A stretch of DNA of 54,287 bases. Origin: Rhodocyclales bacterium (GTDB lineage Bacteria; Pseudomonadota; Gammaproteobacteria; Burkholderiales; Rhodocyclaceae). Under the pieces are notes generated by a model. That model was given only the letters and a program-made list of their open reading frames with translations, did not search any database and was not told the DNA's origin. The stretch is taken from the NCBI GenBank assembly GCA_026399475.1, contig JAPLQY010000019.1, positions 1 through 54,287 on the forward strand. Reading direction: 5' to 3'. The translations under genes and the position numbers were made by a program. Position 1 is the first letter of the stretch; every line of letters starts with the position of its first letter. Below, one piece after another: positions 16,584-24,710 of this stretch.

Positions 16584-16640
16584 ATGATCGCTATCCGGAA
16601 ATGGCGGAAGCGCTGTGGGTGGTTGTCGAATAGCGATCAT
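16584..16640 (+). other. Perfect 11-bp inverted repeat in the scnB leader
   Basis: ATGATCGCTAT (16584-16594) and ATAGCGATCAT (16630-16640) are exact reverse complements, separated by 35 nt. If transcription begins near 16519 this lies in the scnB 5' leader, about 70 nt before the start codon, and could fold into a long hairpin. It could also be two half-sites for a DNA-binding protein. There is no T-run. Confidence 0.5.
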
Positions 16641-16711
16641 ACGCATCCCGGACAGGAAAGATCGCTCAGGTGCAGGAAGCTGCAAGACGTCAAACAAAGG
16701 AGAAGTCCACA

Positions 16712-17149
16712 ATGTCATCGACTACCAGAGAAGAGGTAATGCGGCATCTGAAAGCGGTCGCCGAGTTGCAACCGCCGGTGCAGAAGACAGGCAAGGCACC
16801 ATATCCCACCGATATGACTCACGAATTGTTCAGGGCCTATACGCGGTCACCCCATGACGTCGGGGGCGAACACGATATCCCGTGCGACTGGAGCGACGAA
16901 GAACCCGAGGCATGGGGGTTCCGGGCCTACGTCACCACGGAGTGCCTGGCCTGGCGGGGTACGTGGTGTGCCGAGGAAAGGCGTCGCATGCAGAATGTCG
17001 ACCTGGGCACGACTCAGTATCTGGGCCTGCCTTACTACGGGCGCTGGCTACTGTCCGCGGCCCGAGTCCTGGTGGACGGACATCACGTCACGCTGACGGA
17101 ACTGATCAACAAAATCGACGAGGTGAAAAAGCGCCATGGGTCACGATAA
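16712..17149 (+). CDS. scnB: Thiocyanate hydrolase beta subunit
   Basis: 145 residues from ATG 16712, preceded by AAAGGAGAAG. Homologous to the N-terminal half of nitrile hydratase beta (DVGGEHD near residue 50; YLGLPYYGRWLLSAARVLVDG near 104-125). Thiocyanate hydrolase converts thiocyanate to carbonyl sulfide and ammonia and differs from nitrile hydratase by splitting the beta chain into two genes. The gene order scnB-scnA-scnC is that known from Thiobacillus thioparus. It overlaps scnA by 14 nt. A longer in-frame ORF upstream lacks a ribosome site. Confidence 0.93.
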   Translation: MSSTTREEVMRHLKAVAELQPPVQKTGKAPYPTDMTHELFRAYTRSPHDVGGEHDIPCDWSDEEPEAWGFRAYVTTECLAWRGTWCAEERRRMQNVDLGTTQYLGLPYYGRWLLSAARVLVDGHHVTLTELINKIDEVKKRHGSR

Positions 17150-17498
17150 AGAACATCACGCCAAAATCGCCACGGGGAAAGGCGATCCCCAGTGTTTCAA
17201 GGGCACCGCAGGAGGACCGTCCAGGTTCAAGGTCGGCGACCGGGTCAGGATCAAGAACCTGCCTGACATCTTCTACACCCGTACCATGGTCTACACGCGC
17301 GGCGCCATAGGCGAAATCGCCGTCGTCACCCATGAGAGCCCGGCACCGGAGGATGAGGCCTGGGGTCACGTCGACCATTCGGAATGGTTCTACATCGTGC
17401 GCTTCAAGCAGAAGGATCTGTGGCCGGAGTATCCCGACGACTTTCCCAACGACACGCTGCAGACCGAGTTTTCAGAGCGTTGGCTGGAGTCGGTGTGA
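17136..17498 (+). CDS. scnA: Thiocyanate hydrolase alpha subunit
   Basis: 120 residues corresponding to the C-terminal half of nitrile hydratase beta: an SH3-like barrel with FKVGDRVRIKNLPD (about residues 30-43), HTR-like TRTMVYTRGAIGEI, and FYIVRFKQKDLW. Forms the second small subunit of the (alpha-beta-gamma)4 hydrolase. Overlaps scnB by 14 nt, suggesting coupled translation and equal stoichiometry; scnC starts 47 nt later. Confidence 0.93.
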   Translation: MGHDKEHHAKIATGKGDPQCFKGTAGGPSRFKVGDRVRIKNLPDIFYTRTMVYTRGAIGEIAVVTHESPAPEDEAWGHVDHSEWFYIVRFKQKDLWPEYPDDFPNDTLQTEFSERWLESV

Positions 17499-17545
17499 CC
17501 GACTGACAGACCGATACAGAACACAGAAAAGAAAGGGTAGAGCAA

Positions 17546-18268
17546 ATGTCAAACGATCACGATCACGACCATGACCACGGTCACGGGCACAAACCGCCGG
17601 CGCCGATGGTCGAGGAAATCAGCGACTTCGAGGCACTTGAAATCGCCGTTCGCGAACTCTCCATCGAGAGAGGCCTGTTCACCGCGGAAGACCATCGTCG
17701 CTTCACCGAGTTTGCCGAGCACATCGGACCCACGCCGGCCGCCCGCATGGTGGCCAAGGCCTGGCTGGACCCGGAGTACAAGAAGCTGTGTCTCACCGAT
17801 GGCATCAAGGCAAGCCTGGCGGTAGGCGTTGACTGGCTGAACCCGACCGGTTTCGGTACCCCGAGCGACTATACCGACCTGCGCGTTCTCGAGGACACGC
17901 CGACCAGGCATCACGTCGTTGTGTGTACCCTGTGTTCCTGCTATCCGCGCCCCATCCTCGGCTTCCAGCCGGAGTGGTATCGCACCCCGAACTATCGTCG
18001 CCGCCTGGTTCGCTGGCCGCGCCAGGTACTCGCCGAATTCGGCCTCATGCTTCCGCCGGAAGTGGAAGTCCGCGTCGAAGACTCGAACCAGAAATGCCGC
18101 TTCATCGTGATGCCGGTGCGACCTGCCGGAACCGAGGGCTGGACCGAGGACCAACTCACCGAGATCGTCACCCGGGACTGCCTGATCGGCGTCACGCTGC
18201 CGAAGCCGGGCAAGACGACCAACATCAAGCTACCCGTGCATCACGCGGTCAACCCGGCAAATCACTAG
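17546..18268 (+). CDS. scnC: Thiocyanate hydrolase gamma subunit (cobalt-binding catalytic subunit)
   Basis: 240 residues, equivalent to nitrile hydratase alpha. The metal claw VCTLCSCYPRP holds Cys127, Cys130 and Cys132; in the characterised enzyme two of these cysteines are oxidised to sulfinate and sulfenate. The Thr in CTLCSC marks the cobalt rather than the iron class. The N terminus is a His/Asp-rich tract (about residues 4-15, DHDHDHDHGHGH) that may help collect cobalt. The substrate-pocket stretch SPEWYR-like (FQPEWYRTPNYRRRL) and RWPRQVLAEFG are present. Third gene of the scn operon; P15K-like gene follows after 9 nt. Confidence 0.95.
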   Translation: MSNDHDHDHDHGHGHKPPAPMVEEISDFEALEIAVRELSIERGLFTAEDHRRFTEFAEHIGPTPAARMVAKAWLDPEYKKLCLTDGIKASLAVGVDWLNPTGFGTPSDYTDLRVLEDTPTRHHVVVCTLCSCYPRPILGFQPEWYRTPNYRRRLVRWPRQVLAEFGLMLPPEVEVRVEDSNQKCRFIVMPVRPAGTEGWTEDQLTEIVTRDCLIGVTLPKPGKTTNIKLPVHHAVNPANH

Positions 18269-18277
18269 GAGTTCGCC

Positions 18278-18721
18278 ATGACTGAGGCAGCCAAGCCGGA
18301 AGCGGCAAAGACGGAATGGGCGCCGGTTTCCTTGCTGGAAGACATCAAGGAAAACGGCCGGGTCTGGGAAGACCTCGCGAATCAGTATGGCGTAACCAAC
18401 CCCGATCCACCCTGGAAAACCAGCCTGGACGGGATGTGCGAAGCGCTGGGCACGACGTCCTGTTCTCCTGCGATGGCGGTCGAGAAGCGCTGGCTGGACG
18501 GCAGCATCGACCGCGCGGAAGTCGGCGGCGCTGTTCCGCTGCCTTTGCTGGAACGGCGCTGGGAAGAGGATGAATTGTCCGAGACGCTCTATCAGGACGT
18601 TCCTTTCCCCGAGCGGCAGCTTCTGGCCCTGACCCATTCCCTGATCAAGCGGGGCCTCGTGAGTGAAGAGGATCTTGCACAGCGAATGAAGCAGATTCAT
18701 GAGCGGCTCACAGCCCAGTAA
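18278..18721 (+). CDS. P15K-like thiocyanate hydrolase maturation protein
   Basis: 147-residue soluble acidic protein related to nitrile hydratase activators/accessory proteins, with no Cys-rich cobalt site of its own beyond TTSCSP (about residue 62). It lies 9 nt downstream of scnC, as does P15K in Thiobacillus thioparus, where the protein assists cobalt insertion and cysteine oxidation of the gamma subunit. The function is assigned from position and similarity to that family. Confidence 0.8.
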   Translation: MTEAAKPEAAKTEWAPVSLLEDIKENGRVWEDLANQYGVTNPDPPWKTSLDGMCEALGTTSCSPAMAVEKRWLDGSIDRAEVGGAVPLPLLERRWEEDELSETLYQDVPFPERQLLALTHSLIKRGLVSEEDLAQRMKQIHERLTAQ

Positions 18722-18920
18722 CTGCTGAACGTCCGCTGATTGACACCATGCGATGCGACCAACATGCCGGCAGGTAAAAACGGATCGGTCATCGTCGCAA
18801 TATCGAAGTGAAGTATTCATCGGCAAGCGACTGCCCGGCACGCCCGCGGTCATGTTCGACCGCTCTGGCGCAGCGATTGTCGGGAGTCCTTGCCGAAACT
18901 TGTTTACGGAGAAATGATCG
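18722..18920 (+). other. 199-bp gap between the scn operon and the importer genes
   Basis: No ORF, RNA gene or copy of the 101-bp LysR element was recognised here. A weak inverted GC stretch near 18760 (TGCCGGCA) is present but there is no T-run. The importer could be co-transcribed with scnBAC or start from its own promoter. Confidence 0.5.
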
Positions 18921-19751
18921 GTGTCGATTCGTGGAGTAAACATCAATATTCAGGGCCTTGGCTACCGTTACACCTCACGGGGCAAGCCGACTTTCAGCAA
19001 CCTCATGCTGGAGTCGAAACGCGGTGAGGCGCTGGCCATCATCGGCCGTTCCGGCTGCGGCAAGTCGACCCTGCTGCACATCATCGCCGGGCTGAATCGT
19101 CCCACCGAAGGCACGATGCACTTCGATGACAAGAAGATCGAAGGGCCGTCGTCGCGCTGGGTCATGATGTTCCAGGCGCCGCATCTTTTCCCCTGGATGA
19201 AGGTCTCCCAGAATGTCGGCGTCGGCCTCGGCTTCGCCGGATGGCCGGAGAAGGAAAAGCGCGAGCGCGTCGACGAGGCGCTGCGCCTGGTCGAGTTGCA
19301 GGACTACGCCGACACCAATGTGCAGGATCTCTCCGGCGGCCAGCAGCAGCGCGTCGCCCTTGCCCGTTCGCTGGTGATGGAGCCCGAACTGCTGTTGCTG
19401 GACGAGCCTTTTTCCGCGCTGGATGCCTTTACCCGTGCGTCATTGCAGCGCGATGTCCGCTCCATCGCCAAGCGCCTCGGCTTCAACCTGATCATCGTCA
19501 CCCACGACATCGACGAGGCGGTGCTGATGGCCGATCGCGCGCTGATCATGGCCGGCGCGCCGGGCAAGATCGTGCACGAGTTCGAAGTTCCGCTCGATGA
19601 TCCCCGGCAACGCCAGGATCCCGCGGTCCAGGCCATGCGTGCGCGGCTCCTGGATGCCTTCCACAGCGCGGCGCAGGTCGCCGGCGCTCCGGCAGAAGAA
19701 AGTCCGGACCAGGCCGACACCGAATCAAGCAGTGTTTCGCAGCATGCCTGA
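18921..19751 (+). CDS. ABC importer ATPase, NrtD/SsuB/TauB type (putative thiocyanate importer)
   Basis: 276 residues from a GTG start with GGAG-type upstream site. Walker A GRSGCGKST (about 42-50), Q-loop (MFQAPHLFPWM), signature LSGGQQQR, Walker B LLLLDEPFSALD and H-loop VTHD are intact. The closest family energises import of nitrate, cyanate, sulfonates or taurine. Located between scnBAC and a sulfide-processing set, with its binding protein and two permeases downstream, so thiocyanate is the favoured substrate (inference). Confidence 0.88.
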   Translation: MSIRGVNINIQGLGYRYTSRGKPTFSNLMLESKRGEALAIIGRSGCGKSTLLHIIAGLNRPTEGTMHFDDKKIEGPSSRWVMMFQAPHLFPWMKVSQNVGVGLGFAGWPEKEKRERVDEALRLVELQDYADTNVQDLSGGQQQRVALARSLVMEPELLLLDEPFSALDAFTRASLQRDVRSIAKRLGFNLIIVTHDIDEAVLMADRALIMAGAPGKIVHEFEVPLDDPRQRQDPAVQAMRARLLDAFHSAAQVAGAPAEESPDQADTESSSVSQHA

Positions 19752-19798
19752 CCTCGACTAGGCCAGGACACCACCACCCCCACAGGAGGAGACCGAGC

Positions 19799-21136
19799 AT
19801 GTGCATACTTTGCGACCTTAAGATCGTCGGCAATCACCACCCGTCCGAAACGCCGCACCTCGATTACAAAAAGCACGGCGACGGCATCGAGGATCACGGA
19901 CTGGCGATCGAATACGACCCGCTGTTCAGCAGCGTGCTGGGTACCGGTGTCAATCGCCGCGAGTTGCTCAAGTGGGGTGGCCTTGGCGCCTTGAGCAGCC
20001 TGATACCGACCTCTGCCACCTTCGCCCAGGAAAAAAAATGGGATCCGACGATCCGCATCGGTTATCTGCCGATCACCGATGCGTCGGCCTTGCTGGTCGC
20101 ACACGAGATGGGTTTCTTCAAGAAGGAAGGGCTGGACTCCGCACCGCCGACGCTGATCCGCGGCTGGTCGCCGTTGGTCGAGGCGTTTTCATCGCACAAG
20201 CTCAACCTTGCGCACCTGCTGATCCCGGTGCCGATCTGGATGCGCTACAACAACAAGTTCCCGATCAAGATCACGGCCTGGAACCATACCAACGGCTCGG
20301 GCATCGTCGTCGGCAAGGAATCCGGCATCAATTCGCCCAAGGACTTCGGCGGCAAGCAGTTTGCGGTGCCGTTCTGGTACTCGATCCACAACATCATTTC
20401 GCAGAAGGTCATGAAGGATGCCGGGATCACTCCCGTGATCCGTCCGCAGGACGCCAAACTCGCACCCAACGAGTGCAACTTCATCGTCCTCAACCCGCCC
20501 GACATGCCGCCGGCGCTCGCGGCCAAATCGATTGACGGCTACTGTGTGGCGGAGCCCTTCAATGCACTGGGCGAGGTCCGCGCCGGCGCCAAGATGCTGC
20601 GCATGACGGGCGACGTCTGGAAGGGCCACCCCTGCTGCGTGGTGGTGATGCACGAAGCCGACACCATGGACCCGGCACGCGCCGCCTGGGCGCAGGGCGT
20701 GCACAACGCCATCGTCGCCGCCCAGATCCATCTGGTCGAGAATCGCGAGGCCATGGCCGAGATGCTGTCCAAGGACGGCAAGGGCTACCTGCCCTTCCCG
20801 AAGGAAGTGGTCAAGCGCGCCATGATGCTCTACGACATTCCCTATCCCGGCAACGCCGCGGCGATCAAGCACAAGGACTGGGGCATGGACCGCATCAACT
20901 TCCAGGGCTGGCCGTACCGTTCCGCCACCGAGCTTGTCGTCAATGACATGAAGAAGACCGTCATCACCGGCGACTCGGCCTTCCTCGAAAAGCTGGATGC
21001 GAAGTTCGTCGCCAACGACCTGGTCAACTACACCTTCATCAAGAAGGCGCTCGACGCCAATCCGAAATGGAAGAACGACCATAGCGTGCCGAAATCCGGC
21101 GATCCCTTTGTGCGCACGGAAGTCGTCGATCTATGA
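19799..21136 (+). CDS. CmpA/NrtA-type periplasmic binding protein (putative thiocyanate-binding)
   Basis: 445 residues. The Tat-type signal has twin Arg53-Arg54 (NRRELLKWGG) and a likely cleavage near residue 76, preceded by an unusually long leader that starts MCILC. The mature part begins TIRIGYLPITDASALLVAHEMGFF, as in NrtA/CmpA/SsuA proteins. A WKGHPCC motif near residue 275 is shared with the CynA-like protein at 29220. A Tat signal means it is exported folded. The permease gene overlaps its stop by 4 nt. Ligand assignment rests on the scn context. Confidence 0.85.
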   Translation: MCILCDLKIVGNHHPSETPHLDYKKHGDGIEDHGLAIEYDPLFSSVLGTGVNRRELLKWGGLGALSSLIPTSATFAQEKKWDPTIRIGYLPITDASALLVAHEMGFFKKEGLDSAPPTLIRGWSPLVEAFSSHKLNLAHLLIPVPIWMRYNNKFPIKITAWNHTNGSGIVVGKESGINSPKDFGGKQFAVPFWYSIHNIISQKVMKDAGITPVIRPQDAKLAPNECNFIVLNPPDMPPALAAKSIDGYCVAEPFNALGEVRAGAKMLRMTGDVWKGHPCCVVVMHEADTMDPARAAWAQGVHNAIVAAQIHLVENREAMAEMLSKDGKGYLPFPKEVVKRAMMLYDIPYPGNAAAIKHKDWGMDRINFQGWPYRSATELVVNDMKKTVITGDSAFLEKLDAKFVANDLVNYTFIKKALDANPKWKNDHSVPKSGDPFVRTEVVDL

Positions 21137-21978
21137 GCAATGACGCCGCACCCGGCGCAGCCGCTGCGGCCGCCGGTTTGACCGGCACCCGAACCTCCCG
21201 CGCCGCCGAAGCGGCCGGGCGGGGGGTCGTGAATTTTTCGCTGGGCCTGCTTATCCTTGCCGCATTCTGGTGGCTGGGCGGCTACATGATTGCCATGAAT
21301 CCGCAGACGAAAAGTTTTGCGGGCTTCGGTCTGGTGCAGACACTTCAGTCATTTCCGGAACTCTGGCAACTGGGCAAGTTGCAAAAGGCAATTGTCGCCA
21401 GCGGCTACCGGCTGGGCGGCGGCATGCTGATCGCGATCGCGATCGGCGTGCCGATCGGCATCATCATGGGTCGCAGCAAGCGCTTCCGCGACCTGAGCAA
21501 TTCCGCGTTCCAGTTCCTGCGCATGATCAGTCCCCTGTCGTGGATGCCGATCGCCGTGTTCGTCTTCAAGGCATGGGATGATTCGATCATCTTCCTGATC
21601 GCCATCGCCTCGGTCTGGCCTGTCATATTTTCCACCGCCGCAGGTCTGTCCAAGGTCGATCCGGCCTGGTTCAAGGTGGCGCGCAATCTGGGCGCGACAC
21701 CGTTCCAGATGCTGACTCAGATCATCCTGCCGGCGATCAGCTTCGACATCTTCACCGGCATCCGACTGGCCCTCGGCGTTGCCTGGGTGGTACTGGTTCC
21801 GGCTGAACTGCTGGGCGTGACATCCGGTCTTGGCTACGCCATCAAGGACGCACGGGAAACCCTGGCTTACGACCAGCTAACTGCAATGGTGCTCACCATC
21901 GGCGTGATTGGCTACGCCCTGGACACCCTGTGTGCGCTGCTGATCAAGCGCTTCAGCTGGCATCGCGGAGACGCTTGA
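21133..21978 (+). CDS. ABC importer permease 1 (NrtB/SsuC type)
   Basis: 281-residue inner-membrane protein with about six helices and the cytoplasmic coupling (EAA-like) region WFKVARNLGATPFQMLTQIILP. The hydrophilic Ala/Gly-rich N terminus (about 35 residues) precedes the first helix. It overlaps the binding-protein gene by 4 nt and is followed after 3 nt by a second, clearly homologous permease. The pair probably forms a heterodimeric channel. Confidence 0.87.
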   Translation: MSNDAAPGAAAAAAGLTGTRTSRAAEAAGRGVVNFSLGLLILAAFWWLGGYMIAMNPQTKSFAGFGLVQTLQSFPELWQLGKLQKAIVASGYRLGGGMLIAIAIGVPIGIIMGRSKRFRDLSNSAFQFLRMISPLSWMPIAVFVFKAWDDSIIFLIAIASVWPVIFSTAAGLSKVDPAWFKVARNLGATPFQMLTQIILPAISFDIFTGIRLALGVAWVVLVPAELLGVTSGLGYAIKDARETLAYDQLTAMVLTIGVIGYALDTLCALLIKRFSWHRGDA

Positions 21979-21981
21979 GCG

Positions 21982-22821
21982 ATGAGTGAGAACACCGCTG
22001 TCGTCGCGGGAAACGCGGCAACCTCTGCTGTCGGACAGTCGCGCTCCGCCGCAGCCGTCAGCGGCACTTTCTATTGGGCGTGGAATTTTTTTGGCGGCCT
22101 TGCCATTCTTTTTGCCCTGTGGTGGCTGGCCATCTACGTGACCACGCTGAACCCGGCGATGTCTCACTTCGCCAATTTCGGTCCCGGTCCGGCCTTCAAG
22201 GAAATCGGGCACCTCTGGAGCAACGGGCTGATCCCCAAGGCCCTTCAAACCAGCGGCGCGCGCCTGGGTGCCGGCCTGGCCATTGCCATCGCGGTCGGCG
22301 TGCCGGTCGGCATCCTGATCGGCCGCAGCCGGCGTTTTCGCGAACTGAGCAACTCGCCCTTCCAGTTGATGCGCATGATCAGTCCGCTCTCCTGGGAGCC
22401 GATCGCCGTCATCGTGTTTGCGGGTTGGGATCAGGCAATCGTTTTCCTTATCGCCATCGCGGCGGTCTGGCCGGTGATGTTTTCCACCGCGGCGGGATTG
22501 TCCAAGGTCGACCCGGCCTGGTTCAAGGTGGCGCGCAACCTGGGCGCCAAACCCTGGCATGTCGTGACCCAGATCATCGTGCCTGCAATCGCCTTCGACG
22601 TCCTTACCGGCATCCGGCTCGCCCTGGGCGTTGGCTGGATCGTGCTGGTGCCGGCAGAGTTCCTCGGCGTGACTTCCGGTTTCGGCTACACCATCGAGGA
22701 CTCGCGCGAATCGCTGGAGTACGACAAACTCATGGCGATGCTGCTGGTCATCGGTGCCGTCGGCTACGTGCTCGACAGCGTCTGCCGGGCGCTGATCAAG
22801 CGCTACAGCTGGCATAAATAG
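21982..22821 (+). CDS. ABC importer permease 2 (NrtB/SsuC type)
   Basis: 279-residue paralogue of the preceding permease. They share GVPVGILIGRS-like, ISPLSW and AAGLSKVDPAWFKVARNLGA stretches nearly unchanged, while the N-terminal halves differ. Nitrate, cyanate and sulfonate importers normally use one permease gene as a homodimer, so two copies here are unusual and point to a local duplication followed by specialisation. Three nt separate the two genes. Confidence 0.87.
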   Translation: MSENTAVVAGNAATSAVGQSRSAAAVSGTFYWAWNFFGGLAILFALWWLAIYVTTLNPAMSHFANFGPGPAFKEIGHLWSNGLIPKALQTSGARLGAGLAIAIAVGVPVGILIGRSRRFRELSNSPFQLMRMISPLSWEPIAVIVFAGWDQAIVFLIAIAAVWPVMFSTAAGLSKVDPAWFKVARNLGAKPWHVVTQIIVPAIAFDVLTGIRLALGVGWIVLVPAEFLGVTSGFGYTIEDSRESLEYDKLMAMLLVIGAVGYVLDSVCRALIKRYSWHK

Positions 22822-22888
22822 CAGTATTCGGCCAGAAAGAATTCCCGCACAGCAAAAGCATTGCGGCCACAACGGAGGCGAAAGCTCA

Positions 22889-23281
22889 ATGTCAAGAAAG
22901 ATACACATAGTTTGCGTCTCGGGTACCCGCGAAAAATTGCAGATGGCATCGATGATCGCGTCGGTCGCCGCCACACTGGGCGACGAGGTCTCGGTGTTCT
23001 TCTCCATGAACGCCCTGTTGTATTTCGTCAACGGCCGCAATGAAGAGCCGCCGGTGGAAGGCGAGTTCGGCACGCTGATAGCCCAGAACAAGGGCGTCCC
23101 GCCCTTCAGGCAGTTGTTCCAGATGGCCGCCGAACTGGGCGACGCCACCCTGCTGCCCTGCTCGATGGCGCTGGACCTGCTGAAGATCACCAAAGACGAC
23201 CTCGACCCCGCATTCGGCCCGCCGACGGGCCTGACGCGCTTCCTGAGCGACGCCGAAGGTGCGCAATTGCTCTCGTTCTAA
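22889..23281 (+). CDS. dsrE2: DsrE2-like sulfur carrier protein
   Basis: 130 residues of the DsrE/DsrF-like fold (IHIVCVSGTREKLQMASMIAS at the N terminus; VSVFFSMNALLYF). A single conserved Cys91 in LLPCSMALDLLKI matches the persulfide-carrying Cys of DsrE2 proteins, which work with TusA and rhodanese in sulfur oxidisers. It directly precedes tusA and the SQR-like gene. Probably accepts or stores sulfane sulfur at the membrane or in the cytoplasm. Confidence 0.82.
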   Translation: MSRKIHIVCVSGTREKLQMASMIASVAATLGDEVSVFFSMNALLYFVNGRNEEPPVEGEFGTLIAQNKGVPPFRQLFQMAAELGDATLLPCSMALDLLKITKDDLDPAFGPPTGLTRFLSDAEGAQLLSF

Positions 23282-23322
23282 GCGGCCGCCTCGAACCAGA
23301 AAACCAGAAGGAGTAAGGCAAA

Positions 23323-23553
23323 ATGAGTGAAACCAAGGTAATCGATGCGCGCGACACGTTCTGCCCGGGACCGCTGATGGAACTGATTTCCCACATCAAG
23401 CACGTTGGCGTCGGCGACGTGATCGAACTGCTGTCGACCGATCAGGGATCGGCGGCCGACATTCCCGAGTGGGTCAAGAAGGTCGGGCACGAGATCATCG
23501 GCAGCGAGCAGATCGGCAATGTCTGGCACATCAAGGTCCGCAAGGCCAAATAG
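23323..23553 (+). CDS. tusA: TusA-family sulfurtransferase
   Basis: 76-residue cytoplasmic protein with the TusA signature DTFCPGPLMELI; Cys14 in CPGP is the persulfide-carrying residue. In dissimilatory sulfur oxidisers TusA hands sulfur between rhodanese, DsrE-type carriers and the Dsr or heterodisulfide-like pathway. Its place between dsrE2 and an SQR-like gene favours a catabolic rather than a tRNA-thiolation role. AAGGAG ribosome site upstream. Confidence 0.9.
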   Translation: MSETKVIDARDTFCPGPLMELISHIKHVGVGDVIELLSTDQGSAADIPEWVKKVGHEIIGSEQIGNVWHIKVRKAK

Positions 23554-23564
23554 AGGAGAATGCA

Positions 23565-24698
23565 ATGAGAATCCTAGTCGTGGGTGGCGGCACCGCCGGT
23601 ACCATCGTCGCCAACAACCTCTCGCGCCGGCTGACAGGCGAAATACGCGCCGGCAAGGTGCGGATCACGATGCTGTCGGCCTCCGACCGGCACATGTACC
23701 AGCCCGGCCTGCTTTACGTCGCTTTCGGCCAAATGACGCCGGATCAGCTCTATCGCGATCAGGCCAGCCTGCTCGAGCCGACCATCGAGTTTCATGTCGA
23801 CCCGGTCAAGCAATTCCAGCTCGACAAGAACAAGGTCATCACCGAGAGCGGCAAGACGTATGAATACGACATACTGGTGATTGCCACCGGCTCGCGCATG
23901 GTGCCCGAGGAAACCCCGGGGCTTACCGAAGGCGCGGAGTTCTTCTACACCGAGGCGTCCGCGGTCAAGATGTACAAGAAGCTCCGGGAATTCAAGGGCG
24001 GACGGGTCATGGTCGCGGTCGGCGTGCCTCACAAATGCCCGATCGCCCCGGTCGAGGTGATGTTCGCGCTGGACGACTTCTTCAAGGCGCGCGGCATTCG
24101 CGACAAGGTTCAGCTCAAGTACCACTACCCGATCGGTCGCCTGCATACCATCGAGAACGTCGCCAAGTGGGCCAAACCCGAGTTCGAGCGCATCGGCGTC
24201 GACACCGAGACCCTGTTCAACATCAAGGAAATCGACGCCAAGAACAAGGTCATGAAGAGCGAGGAAGGCACGGAAGTCGAGTACGACCTGCTCATCGTCA
24301 TTCCGGCCCACCGCGGCATGGAAGTGATCGAACGGGACAATCTTGGATCAGGCGGCTGGATCCCGACCGACCGCTACAGTCTCAAGATGAACGGCCACGA
24401 CAACGTCTATGTGGTCGGCGACACCACCAACCTGCCGGTGAGCAAGACTGGCTCGGCAGCGCACTTCCAGGCGGAAGCAATCTGCGAGAATATAGCCTCG
24501 ATCATCAAGATCGGCGAACCGGTGCGGGATTACGATGGCAAGGTGTACTGCTTCATCGAAGCCGGCCATGAGAAGGCGACGTACGCGATGTTCAACTACC
24601 TGAATCCGCCCGATCTGAAGCCGCCTTCGAAACCCATGCACTGGTTCAAGATTTCCTACAACCACATGTACTGGACCAGCGTCCGCGGCTTACTCTGA
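23565..24698 (+). CDS. sqr: Sulfide:quinone oxidoreductase-like flavoprotein
   Basis: 377 residues from ATG 23565 (GAGGAG upstream). N-terminal FAD motif GGGTAG (about 7-12), second nucleotide motif ATGS (107-110), and FAD-binding VYVVGDTTNLP (281-291). Two candidate redox cysteines fit SQR: Cys158 (PHKCPIAPVE) and Cys329 (VYCFIE). The C-terminal amphipathic region (HWFKISYNHMYW) could dock to the membrane. It would oxidise sulfide released from carbonyl sulfide and reduce quinone. Starts 11 nt after tusA. A flavocytochrome-like or FCSD role is less likely, as there is no signal peptide. Confidence 0.88.
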   Translation: MRILVVGGGTAGTIVANNLSRRLTGEIRAGKVRITMLSASDRHMYQPGLLYVAFGQMTPDQLYRDQASLLEPTIEFHVDPVKQFQLDKNKVITESGKTYEYDILVIATGSRMVPEETPGLTEGAEFFYTEASAVKMYKKLREFKGGRVMVAVGVPHKCPIAPVEVMFALDDFFKARGIRDKVQLKYHYPIGRLHTIENVAKWAKPEFERIGVDTETLFNIKEIDAKNKVMKSEEGTEVEYDLLIVIPAHRGMEVIERDNLGSGGWIPTDRYSLKMNGHDNVYVVGDTTNLPVSKTGSAAHFQAEAICENIASIIKIGEPVRDYDGKVYCFIEAGHEKATYAMFNYLNPPDLKPPSKPMHWFKISYNHMYWTSVRGLL

Positions 24699-24710
24699 AG
24701 AGACCACACC

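Noticed and set aside
11411..16718. Two minus-strand ORFs (11411-11641 and 16458-16718) with the same C terminus
   Set aside because: The similarity comes from the duplicated control element, not from a conserved protein; neither has a ribosome site and the N termini do not match.
18722..18920. Third copy of the LysR control element
   Set aside because: No ATAG-N7-CTAT box or extended similarity to the two real copies.
21877..23193. 438-codon minus-strand ORF opposite the second permease
   Set aside because: Shadow ORF spanning two real genes and the gap between them.
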